DNA of 64,000 nucleotides from JAMXLO01 sp963719805 (GTDB lineage: Bacteria > Pseudomonadota > Alphaproteobacteria > Acetobacterales > Acetobacteraceae). Positions 9,508 through 18,916 of the stretch are shown here, one piece after another. Below the pieces are notes generated by a model. It saw nothing but the letters and a program-made list of their open reading frames with translations, was not told where the DNA came from and searched no databases. The stretch is taken from contig CAVRDF010000009.1 of NCBI GenBank assembly GCA_963719805.1, positions 682,001-746,000 on the forward strand. The letters are read 5' to 3'. A program made the translations under genes and the position numbers. Position 1 is the first letter of the stretch; each line of letters begins with the position of its first letter.

Positions 9508-10662
9508 TCAGCCGTGCAGCGTGATCGGTTCGGCGATGCCGTTCCAGCCGTCGAAGCGTTCAATACGGAACGGATCGAGCTGCAGGCCCGGGTCATTGCC
9601 CTGCACCAGTGCTGCCATGATGCGGCCGGTGATCGGGCCAAGACAGAAGCCGTGGCCTGAGAAGCCCATTGCGACGACCAGGCCATCGGGTTCTGTCATG
9701 GCCTGCAGCACTGGCAGCGCGTCGGGAGTCTGGTCGATCAAACCGGCCCAGATCTCTTCGATGGGAGCGTCGTGGATAGCTGGTATGAGGTTGCCGAAAT
9801 CGCGGATCGTTTGGGCGATGTCGCGCGCGGTTGGTCGCACATGAGGCTGAGGGCCATCCTCCATCAGGCCGTGCCACGTTTCGATGCCATTGGTGTAGCG
9901 GAAGCGGCCAGACGCTTCCTGCCGGCCGGCGGACGTTCCGCCCACGATGCCAATCACCTGGGCGAGCTGCGGTACCATCGGGACGCTGCGTAGGACAGTG
10001 ACCATCTTGACGTCGAGCGGCACGCGCAAGCCAAGCGGCTGGAGCAGATCGTTGCCGAAGATACCGGCGGCAAGCACGACACGGGCAGCCGGGATTTTTC
10101 CGCGATCAGTGGTGACACCGGAGACCCGGCTGCCATTGCGCTCGATGGACAATGCTCGCTCGCCGAACCGTGTTGTCGCACCAGCGCGCACGGCGGCATC
10201 GACAAAAGCCTGCACGGTCGCTTTCGGGTCAGCGTGGCCATCGCTGGGGCAGAACGATGCGCCATGCACATGCGGGGCGACAGCGGGGGCGATCTGGCGC
10301 ACGGCGGCGGCGCCACGCAGCAGGCTGATCTGAAGGCCGGCCGCCGACTGGTCGTGCACCATCGCGTCCAGCATGTTCATATCCGCGTCGCTGAGCGCGA
10401 GGCGAAGATTACCTTCGCGGCGATAGTGCGTTGGCGCATCCAGACGCTCGGCCAACGTGCTCCAGATTTCGACCGCCGCGGCAGCGAGCGGCAGTTCCGC
10501 CGGGTCGCGGCCGGACTGGCGAACGCCGGCAAGCGTCCAACCGGATGCCATGGCCGCGGGGGCGTAGCGATCGAGCAGCACGACGTCCAGGCCAGCAATC
10601 GCCAGCTCATAGGCGGCCGCCGCTCCACTGATCCCGGCGCCTATGATCACCACATCGGCCAT
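9508..10662 (-). CDS. FAD-dependent oxidoreductase, DAO family (first gene of importer operon)
   Basis: A 384-residue DAO-superfamily flavoenzyme with VVIIGAGISGAAAAYELA at the N-terminus and the GFSGHGFCLGPITGR closing motif. The ATG at 10662 has GAGGAG about seven bases upstream, which decides the start over an upstream in-frame ATG. It leads an operon of DAO, dppB, dppC, dppD, dppF, a second DAO and a binding protein, all spaced by -4 to +26 bases. It resembles the other DAO protein at 4328-5656 in fold and end motif but the two are clearly divergent, so they may act on two steps or two substrates. Reaction inferred: oxidative deamination or demethylation of an imported amine. Confidence 0.88.
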   Translation of the reverse strand: MADVVIIGAGISGAAAAYELAIAGLDVVLLDRYAPAAMASGWTLAGVRQSGRDPAELPLAAAAVEIWSTLAERLDAPTHYRREGNLRLALSDADMNMLDAMVHDQSAAGLQISLLRGAAAVRQIAPAVAPHVHGASFCPSDGHADPKATVQAFVDAAVRAGATTRFGERALSIERNGSRVSGVTTDRGKIPAARVVLAAGIFGNDLLQPLGLRVPLDVKMVTVLRSVPMVPQLAQVIGIVGGTSAGRQEASGRFRYTNGIETWHGLMEDGPQPHVRPTARDIAQTIRDFGNLIPAIHDAPIEEIWAGLIDQTPDALPVLQAMTEPDGLVVAMGFSGHGFCLGPITGRIMAALVQGNDPGLQLDPFRIERFDGWNGIAEPITLHG

Positions 10663-10761
10663 ATCGGCTCCTCTACGATCCTGCACTATCGACGATTAGA
10701 CATGAAACGGGCACACCGTCTCCCTGGGATCACGATCACAAGCAGGCGAAACAGCATTCTG

Positions 10762-10775
10762 GAGAGAGAGAGAGA
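10762..10775. repeat. (GA)7 simple repeat
   Basis: A run of seven GA units in the 237-base gap between the divergent DAO operon and the GH108 gene. It is the only simple repeat I noticed in the window. It could tune promoter spacing by slippage, but there is no direct evidence for that. Confidence 0.6.
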
Positions 10776-10899
10776 AGCATGGAGCGCTATCTGTTCGCGC
10801 GCGATTGCAACATTGACGCGCTTCTGCCAGCAACACTACGCTTGTCAGTAACGATCGCTTCCGCGCAGCTGCAACACAGAATATAAATCATGAAATTCC

Positions 10900-11445
10900 A
10901 TGGATGAGCGGTTCGATGAATGCCTTACCTTCACCCTTCGCGCGGAGGGTGGGTTTGTGGACAATCCTGAAGATCCAGGCGGCGCCACGAACATGGGCAT
11001 CACGCTCGCCACATACCGAAGCTGGTCGGATGACACAGCGGCTGGCGTCACCCAAATCCAGGATCTGACGCGAAAGGTCGTCAGCGCGATCTATCGGACG
11101 CTTTACTGGAATCCGTTGCGCGCGGATGCCTTGCCCGCGGGCGTAGATCTCAGCGTGTTCGACTTCGGCGTCAACGCCGGTGTGTGGCGGTCCGGGCGCA
11201 TGCTGCAATTGGCGCTCGGCTTTACCGGCGACGAGGTCGACGGCTGCGTCGGCCCCGAAACGCTCGCCGCGGCCGGCAAGGCGAGTGCAAGGGGCGTGAT
11301 TGAGTCGCTCGCCAAGCGGCAAGCCGATTATTATCGCAGCCTCAGCGAATTCGCTATCTTTGGTGCAGGATGGCTGAACCGCACCGACGCGCGCCGCAAC
11401 GCCGCGCTGGCGATGCTGACCGGCGCGGACACGCGGGACATCTAA
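10900..11445 (+). CDS. Glycoside hydrolase family 108 muramidase-like protein
   Basis: A 181-residue protein that matches the GH108 peptidoglycan hydrolase family (secretion-activator/phage lysozyme-like). The catalytic glutamate is E16 in LRAEGGFVDNPEDPGGATNMG, the family hallmark, followed by YWNPLRADALPAGVDL and a C-terminal PG-binding segment (DEVDGCVGPETLAA). There is no signal peptide, as in phage endolysins and the chromosomal members of this family. No holin or other phage gene lies nearby; it stands alone between two importer operons. It ends four bases inside the stop region of the convergent permease gene. Probable role: cell-wall cleavage, route of export unknown. Confidence 0.85.
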   Translation: MDERFDECLTFTLRAEGGFVDNPEDPGGATNMGITLATYRSWSDDTAAGVTQIQDLTRKVVSAIYRTLYWNPLRADALPAGVDLSVFDFGVNAGVWRSGRMLQLALGFTGDEVDGCVGPETLAAAGKASARGVIESLAKRQADYYRSLSEFAIFGAGWLNRTDARRNAALAMLTGADTRDI

Positions 11446-12293
11446 CGCAGCGTTGGGTCCAGGCGATCTCGAACCCAGTCACCGATCAGACTGACCGATA
11501 GCGTGCAGAGCGACAGCACGATGCCGGGCAGCACGGCGATCCACCACGCATTGACGAGATAACTGCGCCCGTAGCTCAGCATGCTGCCAAGGCTCGAGAG
11601 CGGTGGCTGGATGCCGAGACCAAGAAAGCTCAATGCCGTTTCCAGCAGGATCACTTCAGGGAATCCGATGGTCGCATTGACGATGAGAACGCCGGCGGCA
11701 TTGGGCAGCACGTGACGAAGGTATACGCGCGTCGGACGGGCACCGAGGGCCACGACCGCGCGGATGTAGTTGCGGCGCGTTGTCGTCAGCGCCATGGCGC
11801 GTGCCAGACGGGCATAGGTCTGCCAGCCATAGAGTCCCACGACGACGACGAACAGCGTCAGCGATGTGCCAAAGAAGGCGATGATAGTAAGTGCCACGAT
11901 GATGAACGGGATGGCCGCCTGAGCGTCGGCCAGCATCATCACAAGGTCGTCGAACCAGCCGCGGAAATGCGCTGCCAGGAATCCCAACGCCGTCCCGATC
12001 GTGGAGCCGATAACCGTGCCGGCAAATGCGACCAGCAGGCTGACGCGGATCGAGGCGAGCAGGCGGCTGAACACGTCGTGGCCGACTTCGTCCGTACCAA
12101 GCACATGATGCCAGGTGCCGCCGAAGAGTACAGGGGGCACCAGCCGCGCACGCAGGTCGAGCGTCTGATAATTGGCCAGCGCCAACCAGTCCGCGAAGGC
12201 GCCGGCGGCAATGCACAGGCCGATCCAGACGAAGGCGAGCACGATCGCTGCCGGCCAGCGCCGGTGCACAGCGCGAGCCACGGTGACGCTCAT
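11442..12293 (-). CDS. ABC transporter permease, DppC type
   Basis: Inner-membrane permease of 283 residues for the second family-5 importer. It shows the DppC-type HHVLGTDEVGHDVFSRLLASIR segment, the contact loop VALGARPTRVYLRHVLPNAAG and the C-terminal SLIGDWVRDRLDPTLR. Start at 12293 (MSVTVARAVHRRW) overlaps the DppB-type stop by four bases (ATGA). It is the last gene of the operon SBP, fused ATPase, dppB, dppC, and overlaps the convergent GH108 stop by four bases. Confidence 0.92.
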   Translation of the reverse strand: MSVTVARAVHRRWPAAIVLAFVWIGLCIAAGAFADWLALANYQTLDLRARLVPPVLFGGTWHHVLGTDEVGHDVFSRLLASIRVSLLVAFAGTVIGSTIGTALGFLAAHFRGWFDDLVMMLADAQAAIPFIIVALTIIAFFGTSLTLFVVVVGLYGWQTYARLARAMALTTTRRNYIRAVVALGARPTRVYLRHVLPNAAGVLIVNATIGFPEVILLETALSFLGLGIQPPLSSLGSMLSYGRSYLVNAWWIAVLPGIVLSLCTLSVSLIGDWVRDRLDPTLR

Positions 12294-13225
12294 GCGTCGG
12301 CCGCCGGCGCACGCATGCGCGGATCGAGCCAGATGTAGACGAGATCGACCGCCAGGTTGGCGAGCACCATGGTGCTGGAGATCAGCAGCACGATGCATTG
12401 CACCACCGCGAGATCTCGCCGTGCAACCGAGGTGACGATGAGCTGACCGATGCCGGGCCAGGCGAACACGGTCTCGGTGATCACCGCGCCGGCGACGAGT
12501 CCGCCAAGCAGGAAGCCGATCATTGTCACTGTAGGAATGGCGGCATTCGGCATCACGTGGGCTCGCACCACGTTTGACCAGGAGAGGCCGCGCGCTTGCA
12601 TCGCGCGCACAAACGGCTGGTGCAGTGCGTCCAGCATCGCGGTCCGGGTGAAGCGCGCGATCACGCCAGTGCCGGCGGCGGCGATCGTGATGGCAGGCAT
12701 GATGATTGACTGTGCGATCAGATCGCCACCGCTCGGCAGCAGGCGCCAGCGAACCGAGAACAGCAGGATGAGCAGGATGGCAAGAAAGAAGCTTGGCACG
12801 CTGTGTCCCATCACCGCGCCCGCGACGATAAGGCGATCGAGTGCGCGGCCACGGTTGAGTGCGGCGACGACGCCGGCGGGGATGCCGACGCATAACATCA
12901 TCAACAGGCCAAGGCCGCTGAGCTGCAGCGTGCGGGGAACTCGCTCGCCCACCACTGTGAGCGCCGCGCGCCCGTCGAGGAATGAAGTGCCGAAATCACC
13001 GTGCAGTACGTTTTGGATATACACGACATACTGAACCGGCAGCGGCCGATCGAGGCCCCAGCGGTGATGGAAACTGGCGATCATGGCTGGTGTCGCGTCT
13101 GATCCGAGGATGGTCAACGCGGGATCGCCGGTGCCGCGCAGCACAACGAAGGTGAGGCTGACGACGATCCACAGCGTCAGCAGAGCGCGAAGACATTTCC
13201 GCAGGATGATGCTGCCAGCCATCAT
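12290..13225 (-). CDS. ABC transporter permease, DppB type
   Basis: Inner-membrane permease of 311 residues. First helix ALLTLWIVVSLTFVVLRG is followed by the periplasmic loop RWGLDRPLPVQYVVYIQN and a contact loop MQARGLSWSNVVRAHVMPNAA; the tail is VYIWLDPRMRA. I prefer ATG 13225 (MAGSIILRKCLRA), which overlaps the stop of the ATPase gene as ATGA; a longer start at 13252 is possible. Partner of the DppC-type permease downstream. Confidence 0.92.
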   Translation of the reverse strand: MMAGSIILRKCLRALLTLWIVVSLTFVVLRGTGDPALTILGSDATPAMIASFHHRWGLDRPLPVQYVVYIQNVLHGDFGTSFLDGRAALTVVGERVPRTLQLSGLGLLMMLCVGIPAGVVAALNRGRALDRLIVAGAVMGHSVPSFFLAILLILLFSVRWRLLPSGGDLIAQSIIMPAITIAAAGTGVIARFTRTAMLDALHQPFVRAMQARGLSWSNVVRAHVMPNAAIPTVTMIGFLLGGLVAGAVITETVFAWPGIGQLIVTSVARRDLAVVQCIVLLISSTMVLANLAVDLVYIWLDPRMRAPAADA

Positions 13226-15012
13226 TCTGCAGCGCCTTGCGCGACGTGGCACGCAACACGGTGATCCGTGTCATTTGTGGCGGCAAGCGATGGGTCTGAC
13301 TGAGCGCATACCGGTAGCGCAACCGGACAGCGCGGCCTGAAGCGGCACCCACCGGCGATAGCCGTAGGATTGGGCGGCTCGCCGGACAAGCGAATGCGAT
13401 GCCGGTCACGCCGTGCCGGATCGAGTTCGGGCACCGCCGAGAGCAGCGCTTGCGTATAGGGATGACGCGGCGCGGCGAACAGCTCGGCGGGCGGTGCGAT
13501 CTCGACGATGCGTCCGAGATAGACCACGGCGACGCGATGCGCGATCCGCTGGACGGTACGCAGATCATGGCTGATGAACAGGTAGGCGAGCTGACGCTCC
13601 TGCTGCAGCCGCATCAGCAGGTCGATGACCTGCGCCTGGATCGATACATCGAGCGCCGACGTCGGTTCGTCCAGCACGAGCATCCGTGGTTGCAAGACCA
13701 GTGCGCGAGCGAGCGAGACGCGCTGACGTTGGCCGCCGCTGATCTCATGCGGACGGCGATGCATGATCCACGGTTCGAGACCAACCGATCGCAGTGTGGC
13801 GCGCACCAGATCGCGGCGTTGTTCACGATTGCCGCCGGCACGATGGATCAACAGCGGCTCTTCCACCTGCGAGCCGCAGGACAATCTGGGATCCAGCGCC
13901 TCACCGGGGTCCTGCAGCACGATCTGCAATTTGCGGCGCAGTGCGCGGCGCTGCGTGGCTGTTGTATCGGCAAGTTCCTGGCCGTCGAATTCGATACGGC
14001 CGGCGGTGCGCCCGAGCAGACCGGCGACCATCAGCGCGGTGGTCGATTTGCCGCAGCCGCTTTCGCCTACCAGCGCCAGCGTCTCGCCAGGCGCGATGTC
14101 GAAGGAAACGCCATCCACTGCGCGCAGTTCGCGAGTCGTGCGGCGAAATAGCCGCCTCCGTTGCACGAACGAACGCGTCAGCCCCTGAACGTGCAGCAGC
14201 TTTGTCGGCGTCGCGCCTCGGGTGGCAGAGTCCGTCGCACGCGGCAGGGCATCCAGCAATTGCCGCGTATAGGGATGAGTGGGTTGCTTGAAGAGCGTGT
14301 GCACTGCCGCCTGCTCGACCACTTCTCCGGCGCGCATCACGCTCACCCTGTCGGCGTATTGCGCGATGATGCCGAGGTCGTGCGTGACGAGCACCACCGC
14401 GAGCCCCGCTTCATCGCGCAGCCGCAGGAGCAGATCGAGCACCTGCGCCTGGACGGTGACATCGAGCGCGGTGGTTGGTTCGTCCGCGAGCAGCAGGCGC
14501 GGTCCGCCGGCGAGCGCCAAGGCGATCGCGACGCGTTGCGCCATCCCGCCGGAAAGTTCATGCGGATAGACTCGCATCTGCCGCTCTGGCTCCGGCAAGC
14601 CGACGTGCCGCAACAACATGGCGGCCTCCGCGGCCACGGCGCGTCTGCTCAGATCAGTGCGATGCAGCGCAAGCACTTCCCGCAATTGGTGCCCGACGGT
14701 GAACACCGGGTCGAGCGAGGCGCGCGGCTCCTGGAAGATCATGCCAATGCCGTGGCCGCGCAACGACGCCGCGTTGACGCCGATGGGCTGACCGGCGAAT
14801 TGAATCTGACCGTCGACCTGGGCGCGTTGACCAAGCAGTCCCATTACCGCCAGGCAGGTCGCACTCTTGCCGCTACCGCTTTCACCGACCAAGCCGTGGA
14901 TCTCGCCGGGCCGGACATCCAGGTTGACGCCTTTGACGGCGTCAACGATGCCTTCCGGCGTGTGAAAGCGGACCGAAAGTCCGCTTAGCTCCAGCAGCGC
15001 TCGATCGCTCAC
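13222..15012 (-). CDS. ABC transporter ATP-binding protein with two fused nucleotide-binding domains (DppDF/GsiA type)
   Basis: A 596-residue protein carrying both ATPases of a family-5 importer in one chain, as in GsiA and YejF. Domain 1 has Walker A GESGSGKSA, signature LSGGMAQRVAIALAL and Walker B LLLADEPTTALD. Domain 2, from about residue 275, has Walker A GESGCGKST, signature ISGGQRQRVSLARAL and Walker B MLVLDEPTSALD, then the GGCRFRPRCPVALPVC oligopeptide motif. Its ATG overlaps the stop of the binding protein (ATGA). The fused architecture, with no separate DppD and DppF, distinguishes this importer from the one at 2657-10662. Confidence 0.93.
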   Translation of the reverse strand: MSDRALLELSGLSVRFHTPEGIVDAVKGVNLDVRPGEIHGLVGESGSGKSATCLAVMGLLGQRAQVDGQIQFAGQPIGVNAASLRGHGIGMIFQEPRASLDPVFTVGHQLREVLALHRTDLSRRAVAAEAAMLLRHVGLPEPERQMRVYPHELSGGMAQRVAIALALAGGPRLLLADEPTTALDVTVQAQVLDLLLRLRDEAGLAVVLVTHDLGIIAQYADRVSVMRAGEVVEQAAVHTLFKQPTHPYTRQLLDALPRATDSATRGATPTKLLHVQGLTRSFVQRRRLFRRTTRELRAVDGVSFDIAPGETLALVGESGCGKSTTALMVAGLLGRTAGRIEFDGQELADTTATQRRALRRKLQIVLQDPGEALDPRLSCGSQVEEPLLIHRAGGNREQRRDLVRATLRSVGLEPWIMHRRPHEISGGQRQRVSLARALVLQPRMLVLDEPTSALDVSIQAQVIDLLMRLQQERQLAYLFISHDLRTVQRIAHRVAVVYLGRIVEIAPPAELFAAPRHPYTQALLSAVPELDPARRDRHRIRLSGEPPNPTAIAGGCRFRPRCPVALPVCAQSDPSLAATNDTDHRVACHVAQGAAE

Positions 15013-16599
15013 GCCTTGCGCGGTTGCGGTGGAGCACTGAACGCCGCGGCACGGAAATCCATGTGCTCCACCGGATAGGGTTGCCAGTGCAGGGAGCGTC
15101 GCTGGGCATAGAACATACCAATGGCGAACAATACGGTGCCGGGTGGATCATCCCAATCGTAGATATCCAGCATGCGCTGGAACGCCGTGTAGCGTGCCTT
15201 GGTGTCAAGACTGGTGACAAGGGTCGGGCCTAGGTTGTTGAAATCGTCATCCGACCACATCTTGTACTGCACCTGCAGCGTGCTGTCCTTGCCATAACGC
15301 CGCCAAAGCTCGGAGACAGGATCCGGATACAGGGCGGTATCGGACGTGTTGTTGATGCCGCGGCTGGGTGGCTTGAAGACCTGCGCAAAGTTTTCCTTCA
15401 ACTCGATCTGCACATTCAGACCGACATCCTTCCACATCGCGACCAACGCCTGCGCGGTGGCGACCTCATTCGGGTAATAGTCGCTGCCGATGACGCGATA
15501 AGGGATCGGTGTGCCGTCGTATTTCGACAGTTTCAGTTCGGCGCGTGCCTTGTCCGGGTCGTATGGAGGATACGGACGATCAGGATCTGTACAGCGGACC
15601 GAATGAGGGAAGCTGCATCGAGCGCGTGAGCACCAGACGGCCGTGCCAGAACGTATCTATCAGCAATTTTCGATCAATCGCCAGGCTCAGTGCGCGGCGC
15701 ACATGCACGTCAGCGAGTTGCGGATTGAATTTATCGTAGAGCAGGACGAGATGATTCAGGATCGGCCCGCCAACAACCTGGAGATCCTTGTAGCCGTCGA
15801 TCGTGTCGAACTGATCGGGGGGCACCTCGGTGATCAGGTCATAGTCACCAGCCGACAATCCCGCCATCCGGGCCGCGATCTCGGGCACGATCTGGAACTT
15901 CACCGACGCAGCCGGCGGCGGGCCGCCCCAATACTGGTCATGCGCCACCAGCAGGATTGATTGGCCGCTTTTGAATTCTGCTACTTTGTAGGGGCCAGTG
16001 CCGACGGGTGCGCGTCCCCATGCGTCCCAGTCCTTGGCGGCGAGGAATGCGCGCTTGCTGACGATCTGCGCGCCCCAGCCAGCAAGCCTTCGTTCAATCA
16101 AAGGATCCGGCTGTTTGGTGGTCAGCCGGATGGCGTATGGTCCGGTTGCCTCGACCTTCTCGATCGTGCCGAGAAATGGCCGGCTGGGCGCATAGCCGCG
16201 CGACGACGGCGACATGATGCGCTCATCGCCAAAGGTGAATGCAACATCCTCCGCGGTCATCTCGGAACCATCGTGGAATTTCACGCCCTGGCGCAGCGTG
16301 AACTCGAGCGTGCGATCGTCCGTGCGACGCCACTCGGTGGCCAGCATTGGGCCATTCTTCAGGTCGTGCAGGTAGTCCGTGGCGATCAGATAGTCCCAGA
16401 TGTTGTCCTGCACGCGATACGAGACGTTCGAGATATCCAGGAAAGGATCCAGCAGAGTCGGGTTCTGCTGGACCGCGATCACGATGTTCGGGCGGGTTTC
16501 GGCGCGCGCCGATCGCGGCCATCCAGCCCCACCGAACGCGGCAAGGCCTGCCAATGCCATGCGGCGCGATACGGCGGGTGAAGTCGTGACGATACTCAT
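15009..16599 (-). pseudogene. ABC transporter substrate-binding protein, family 5, frame broken once
   Basis: Periplasmic binding protein of the DppA/OppA family, about 529 residues after repair. The N-terminus has a Tat-like signal (SRRMALAGLAAFGG, cleavage near ARAE). The first part reads to LPSFGPLYRS and stops at 15580; the expected continuation DPDRPYPPYDPDKARAEL lies one frame on. An extra A (coding strand) at about 15588, between TAC and GAT, explains the break. The C-terminal part begins with VAMWKDVGLNVQIELKENFAQ. It leads the second importer operon. Both family-5 binding proteins in this window carry exactly one such insertion, which argues for a sequence-level artefact. Confidence 0.85.
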
Positions 16600-16712
16600 G
16601 GATCCGATGCCCCTCCCGGCGTTACGCGGCGCTATAGCGTCGCCATTTCGCCGGTGCAAGGCGCGGACCATGACATCAACTTCGCTTCCGGCTCATGTCC
16701 ACGGCGATCGAT

Positions 16713-17423
16713 TCAGTGGCCCGCACTCTGGCCGCCGTCCACGTGAAGGATCTCACCGGTCACGAACCCCGCCGATTCCAGATAGAGGATCGCACCGACG
16801 ATATCCTGGATTTCGCCCATGTGGCCGATTGGGTGCAGAGCGTCCAGCTCCGCATGAGTTTCACCAGGATTCATTGGCGTTTTGATGATGCCCGGCGCGA
16901 CAGCGTTCACGCGGATACCTCGCTTCGCGTATTCGATCGCAAGCGATCTGGTTGCCGCGTCCAGCCCGCCCTTCGTGAGAGATGCAAGCACCGATGGCAC
17001 CGCGGTACTCGCATGGTTCACCAGGCTGGTGGTGATCTGCACGACATGCCCACTTCGCTGCTTCTCCATCTCGGCGATTGCCAGCTGAGTGATGTGGAAG
17101 AAGCCGGTGAGATTGACTGCCACCATGGCGGCATAGTCGGTGCCGGTGTATTGGGTGAATGGCTTGGCGATGAAAATACCAGCGTTGTTGATGAGCGTGT
17201 CGACCCGCCCAAACCTGTTCACAGCGGCCGCAATGGCGCACTCGGCCGTCTGCCGATCGGCAATATCACCCGACACTGTGACAACGCTATCATCGGTGGA
17301 CGGCTGCACTGACCGAGCTGTGGCAACCACCCGGTAATCTCGATCGCGGTAGGCCTTGACGAGGGCCGCGCCGATCCCCTGTGACGCACCGGTGATCGCC
17401 GCGACCTTGCGTTCGATGCTCAT
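16713..17423 (-). CDS. SDR family oxidoreductase lacking the catalytic tyrosine
   Basis: A 236-residue short-chain dehydrogenase fold: TGASQGIG cofactor loop at residues 11-18, NNAG at 79-82 and the conserved RGIRVNAVAPGIIKTPM. At the active site, where YxxxK is expected, it reads ASLTK (residues 147-151), so lysine is kept but tyrosine is replaced by alanine. The segment VPSVLASLTKGGLDAATRS aligns without gaps to normal SDRs, so this is not a frameshift. ATG 17423 has AGGAG about nine bases upstream. It lies upstream of, and on the same strand as, the importer operon (113-base gap). Either a non-classical subfamily with another general acid, or a non-catalytic binding protein. Confidence 0.85.
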   Translation of the reverse strand: MSIERKVAAITGASQGIGAALVKAYRDRDYRVVATARSVQPSTDDSVVTVSGDIADRQTAECAIAAAVNRFGRVDTLINNAGIFIAKPFTQYTGTDYAAMVAVNLTGFFHITQLAIAEMEKQRSGHVVQITTSLVNHASTAVPSVLASLTKGGLDAATRSLAIEYAKRGIRVNAVAPGIIKTPMNPGETHAELDALHPIGHMGEIQDIVGAILYLESAGFVTGEILHVDGGQSAGH

Positions 17424-17606
17424 CGTGAAGCTCCTGCGACCTGCGGACTTGGCTGCCGCGCCATTGCGGCGCCACCATGCAAACAAGTGGGGTGCCAAAT
17501 GCGAAGCGGGAATACCCGCCACCCGGCAGACACTGTGGCGTGGTGCGGTCGAGACTAGGTTCGTCTGTGGCCTTGGAGCGTGTCAATCATCGGTGCCACG
17601 ATCGAT

Positions 17607-17798
17607 TTATCGCAACATCCTCGCGAAAACGTCCAAGCCGACGTCCAGTGTCGCCAGCACGAAGTATATGTCAGCCACCCGGTCAAGTTCCCGCTGCTCT
17701 GCCGAACGGCCCAATTTTTCCGCCTGAAGGCGATGATCGACGGCCATCGCCATGAGATCTGCCGCAGTCGTCGCACGTCGCATCATTGCAGTTGGCAC
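17607..17798 (-). CDS. Small hypothetical protein (63 aa)
   Basis: A short reading frame with protein-like composition: TAADLMAMAVDHRLQAEKLG, then SAEQRELDRVADIYFVLA. It is predicted to be mostly helical and mildly amphipathic, without signal peptide or membrane segment. I do not recognise a family. It lies alone between an SDR gene and the YCII-related gene. A GTG or ATG close to 17798 would serve as start; no clear ribosome site is seen. The coding assignment rests only on composition. Confidence 0.4.
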   Translation of the reverse strand: MPTAMMRRATTAADLMAMAVDHRLQAEKLGRSAEQRELDRVADIYFVLATLDVGLDVFARMLR

Positions 17799-18182
17799 AA
17801 ATCACCTTAGACTTGGTCGCGAGCGCCTCCTTGCCGGCATTGATCGCGATGGTCTCGACCTGGATCGAAAACCCCAGTCAGCAACACGTCCCGGCAGAAT
17901 TGAGGTGACCCAATGGCGGCTGCGCCACGTTCATGCAGGCTCGCGTCATCGTGTCCTCCTTGCTGCGGGCAGCGAAATATAGGTGCTCGCCGACACGGGC
18001 GCTCGATCGAAGTGCGCATGAGTGTCTGCCGGCGCACGCCGCTCAACCCTCGTCGCTGATGCGTTGCTGAGACAACACCCTTGGAGCCGGCAAATCTCTG
18101 TGCAGGGCGATGTCGGTCTCGGGGAACTCCGTTCGTCGTTCCAATGCAGGCCATTGATGCCGGCTAACCAAGGAGACAGGCG
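17799..18182. other. Intergenic stretch without a convincing gene
   Basis: This 384-base gap carries no recognisable domain on either strand. The minus strand has a well-placed AAGGAGG before an ATG at 17949, but the frame closes after 23 codons at 17878. A cysteine-rich run (CANCND and CDDC) follows in the same frame beyond that stop. The plus strand holds AAGGAGA, the ribosome site of the YCII-related gene, at its right edge. Confidence 0.5.
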
Positions 18183-18545
18183 ATGCGTGTGATGGTGCTC
18201 GTGAAGGCTACCGAAGACAGTGAACGGGGTATTCTGCCGTCGACCGAGATGTTCGCGGCGATGGGCAGATATAATGAGGAGTTGAAGAAAGCCGGGATCA
18301 TGCGCGCCGCCGACGGTCTCAAGCCTTCCTCGGAGGGCAAACGCATTGCGTTCGATGGGCCCGGACGCACCGTTGTCGAAGGGCCCTTCGCCGCGACACG
18401 GGAACTGGTTGCCGGCTTCTGGCTCTGGGACGTCAACGACATGGATGAGGCGGTTGCGTGGGTGAAGCGCTGCCCCAATCCGATGCCCGGGCCGAGCGAG
18501 ATTGAAATCCGCCCGCTGTATGAGTTGGCTGATCTGAAGATTTAA
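18183..18545 (+). CDS. YCII-related (DGPF-domain) protein
   Basis: A 120-residue single-domain protein of the YciI/DGPF family. The diagnostic segment is AFDGPGRTVVEGPFAATRELVAGFWLWDV, with EIRPLYELAD near the C-terminus. Family members have a ferredoxin-like fold and are often encoded with sigma factors or as free cytosolic enzymes of uncertain reaction; no sigma factor is adjacent here. AAGGAGA lies seven bases before the ATG, so the start is secure. It appears to be a single-gene transcript. Confidence 0.88.
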   Translation: MRVMVLVKATEDSERGILPSTEMFAAMGRYNEELKKAGIMRAADGLKPSSEGKRIAFDGPGRTVVEGPFAATRELVAGFWLWDVNDMDEAVAWVKRCPNPMPGPSEIEIRPLYELADLKI

Positions 18546-18916
18546 GAGCCTGTGTCAGACGGGTCCGCGTTCGACCCACTGCGAGGTCAGACGATGCGCA
18601 CCGCCGACGGCAGTTTTGTCGTGTCTTGCCAGAATGCGTCGGCCTCGAAGAAGCTCGATATACCGATCATGGTTTCATGCGGATTGCCTTGCGCGCCAGC
18701 AGTGGCTTCAAAGCTCCCTGATACGAAGCGGGCCACTGCATCATCCGCACGCCGATGCTGGTAGGCGCATTTCAGTATATCTGGACTGAATCAGCGAAAA
18801 TGCGCATTGTTTCTCCGTTGGGTTGATTGACGCCACCGGGATTCTGGGAACGGCATCGCAATACCCGGCGCCGACGTCTGACCAAGACGCACGAAAATAC
18901 AAAAGGGAAGCTCCAA
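18546..18916. other. Intergenic stretch without a convincing gene
   Basis: A 371-base gap between the YCII-related gene and the MFS carrier. I see no domain, tRNA or clear hairpin. The right end holds an AAGGGAAG element just before the ATG of the carrier; promoter elements upstream of that are not obvious. Confidence 0.5.

Noticed and set aside
13222..15012. Two separate ATPase genes instead of one fused gene
   Set aside because: The frame is continuous through both nucleotide-binding domains with a natural linker and no internal stop.
17878..17949. Minus-strand 23-codon ORF with an excellent AAGGAGG, followed past its TGA by a cysteine-rich stretch; considered as a selenoprotein or frame-broken gene
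   Set aside because: No SECIS-like hairpin identified, no family match, and a better small frame overlaps the cysteine-rich part.
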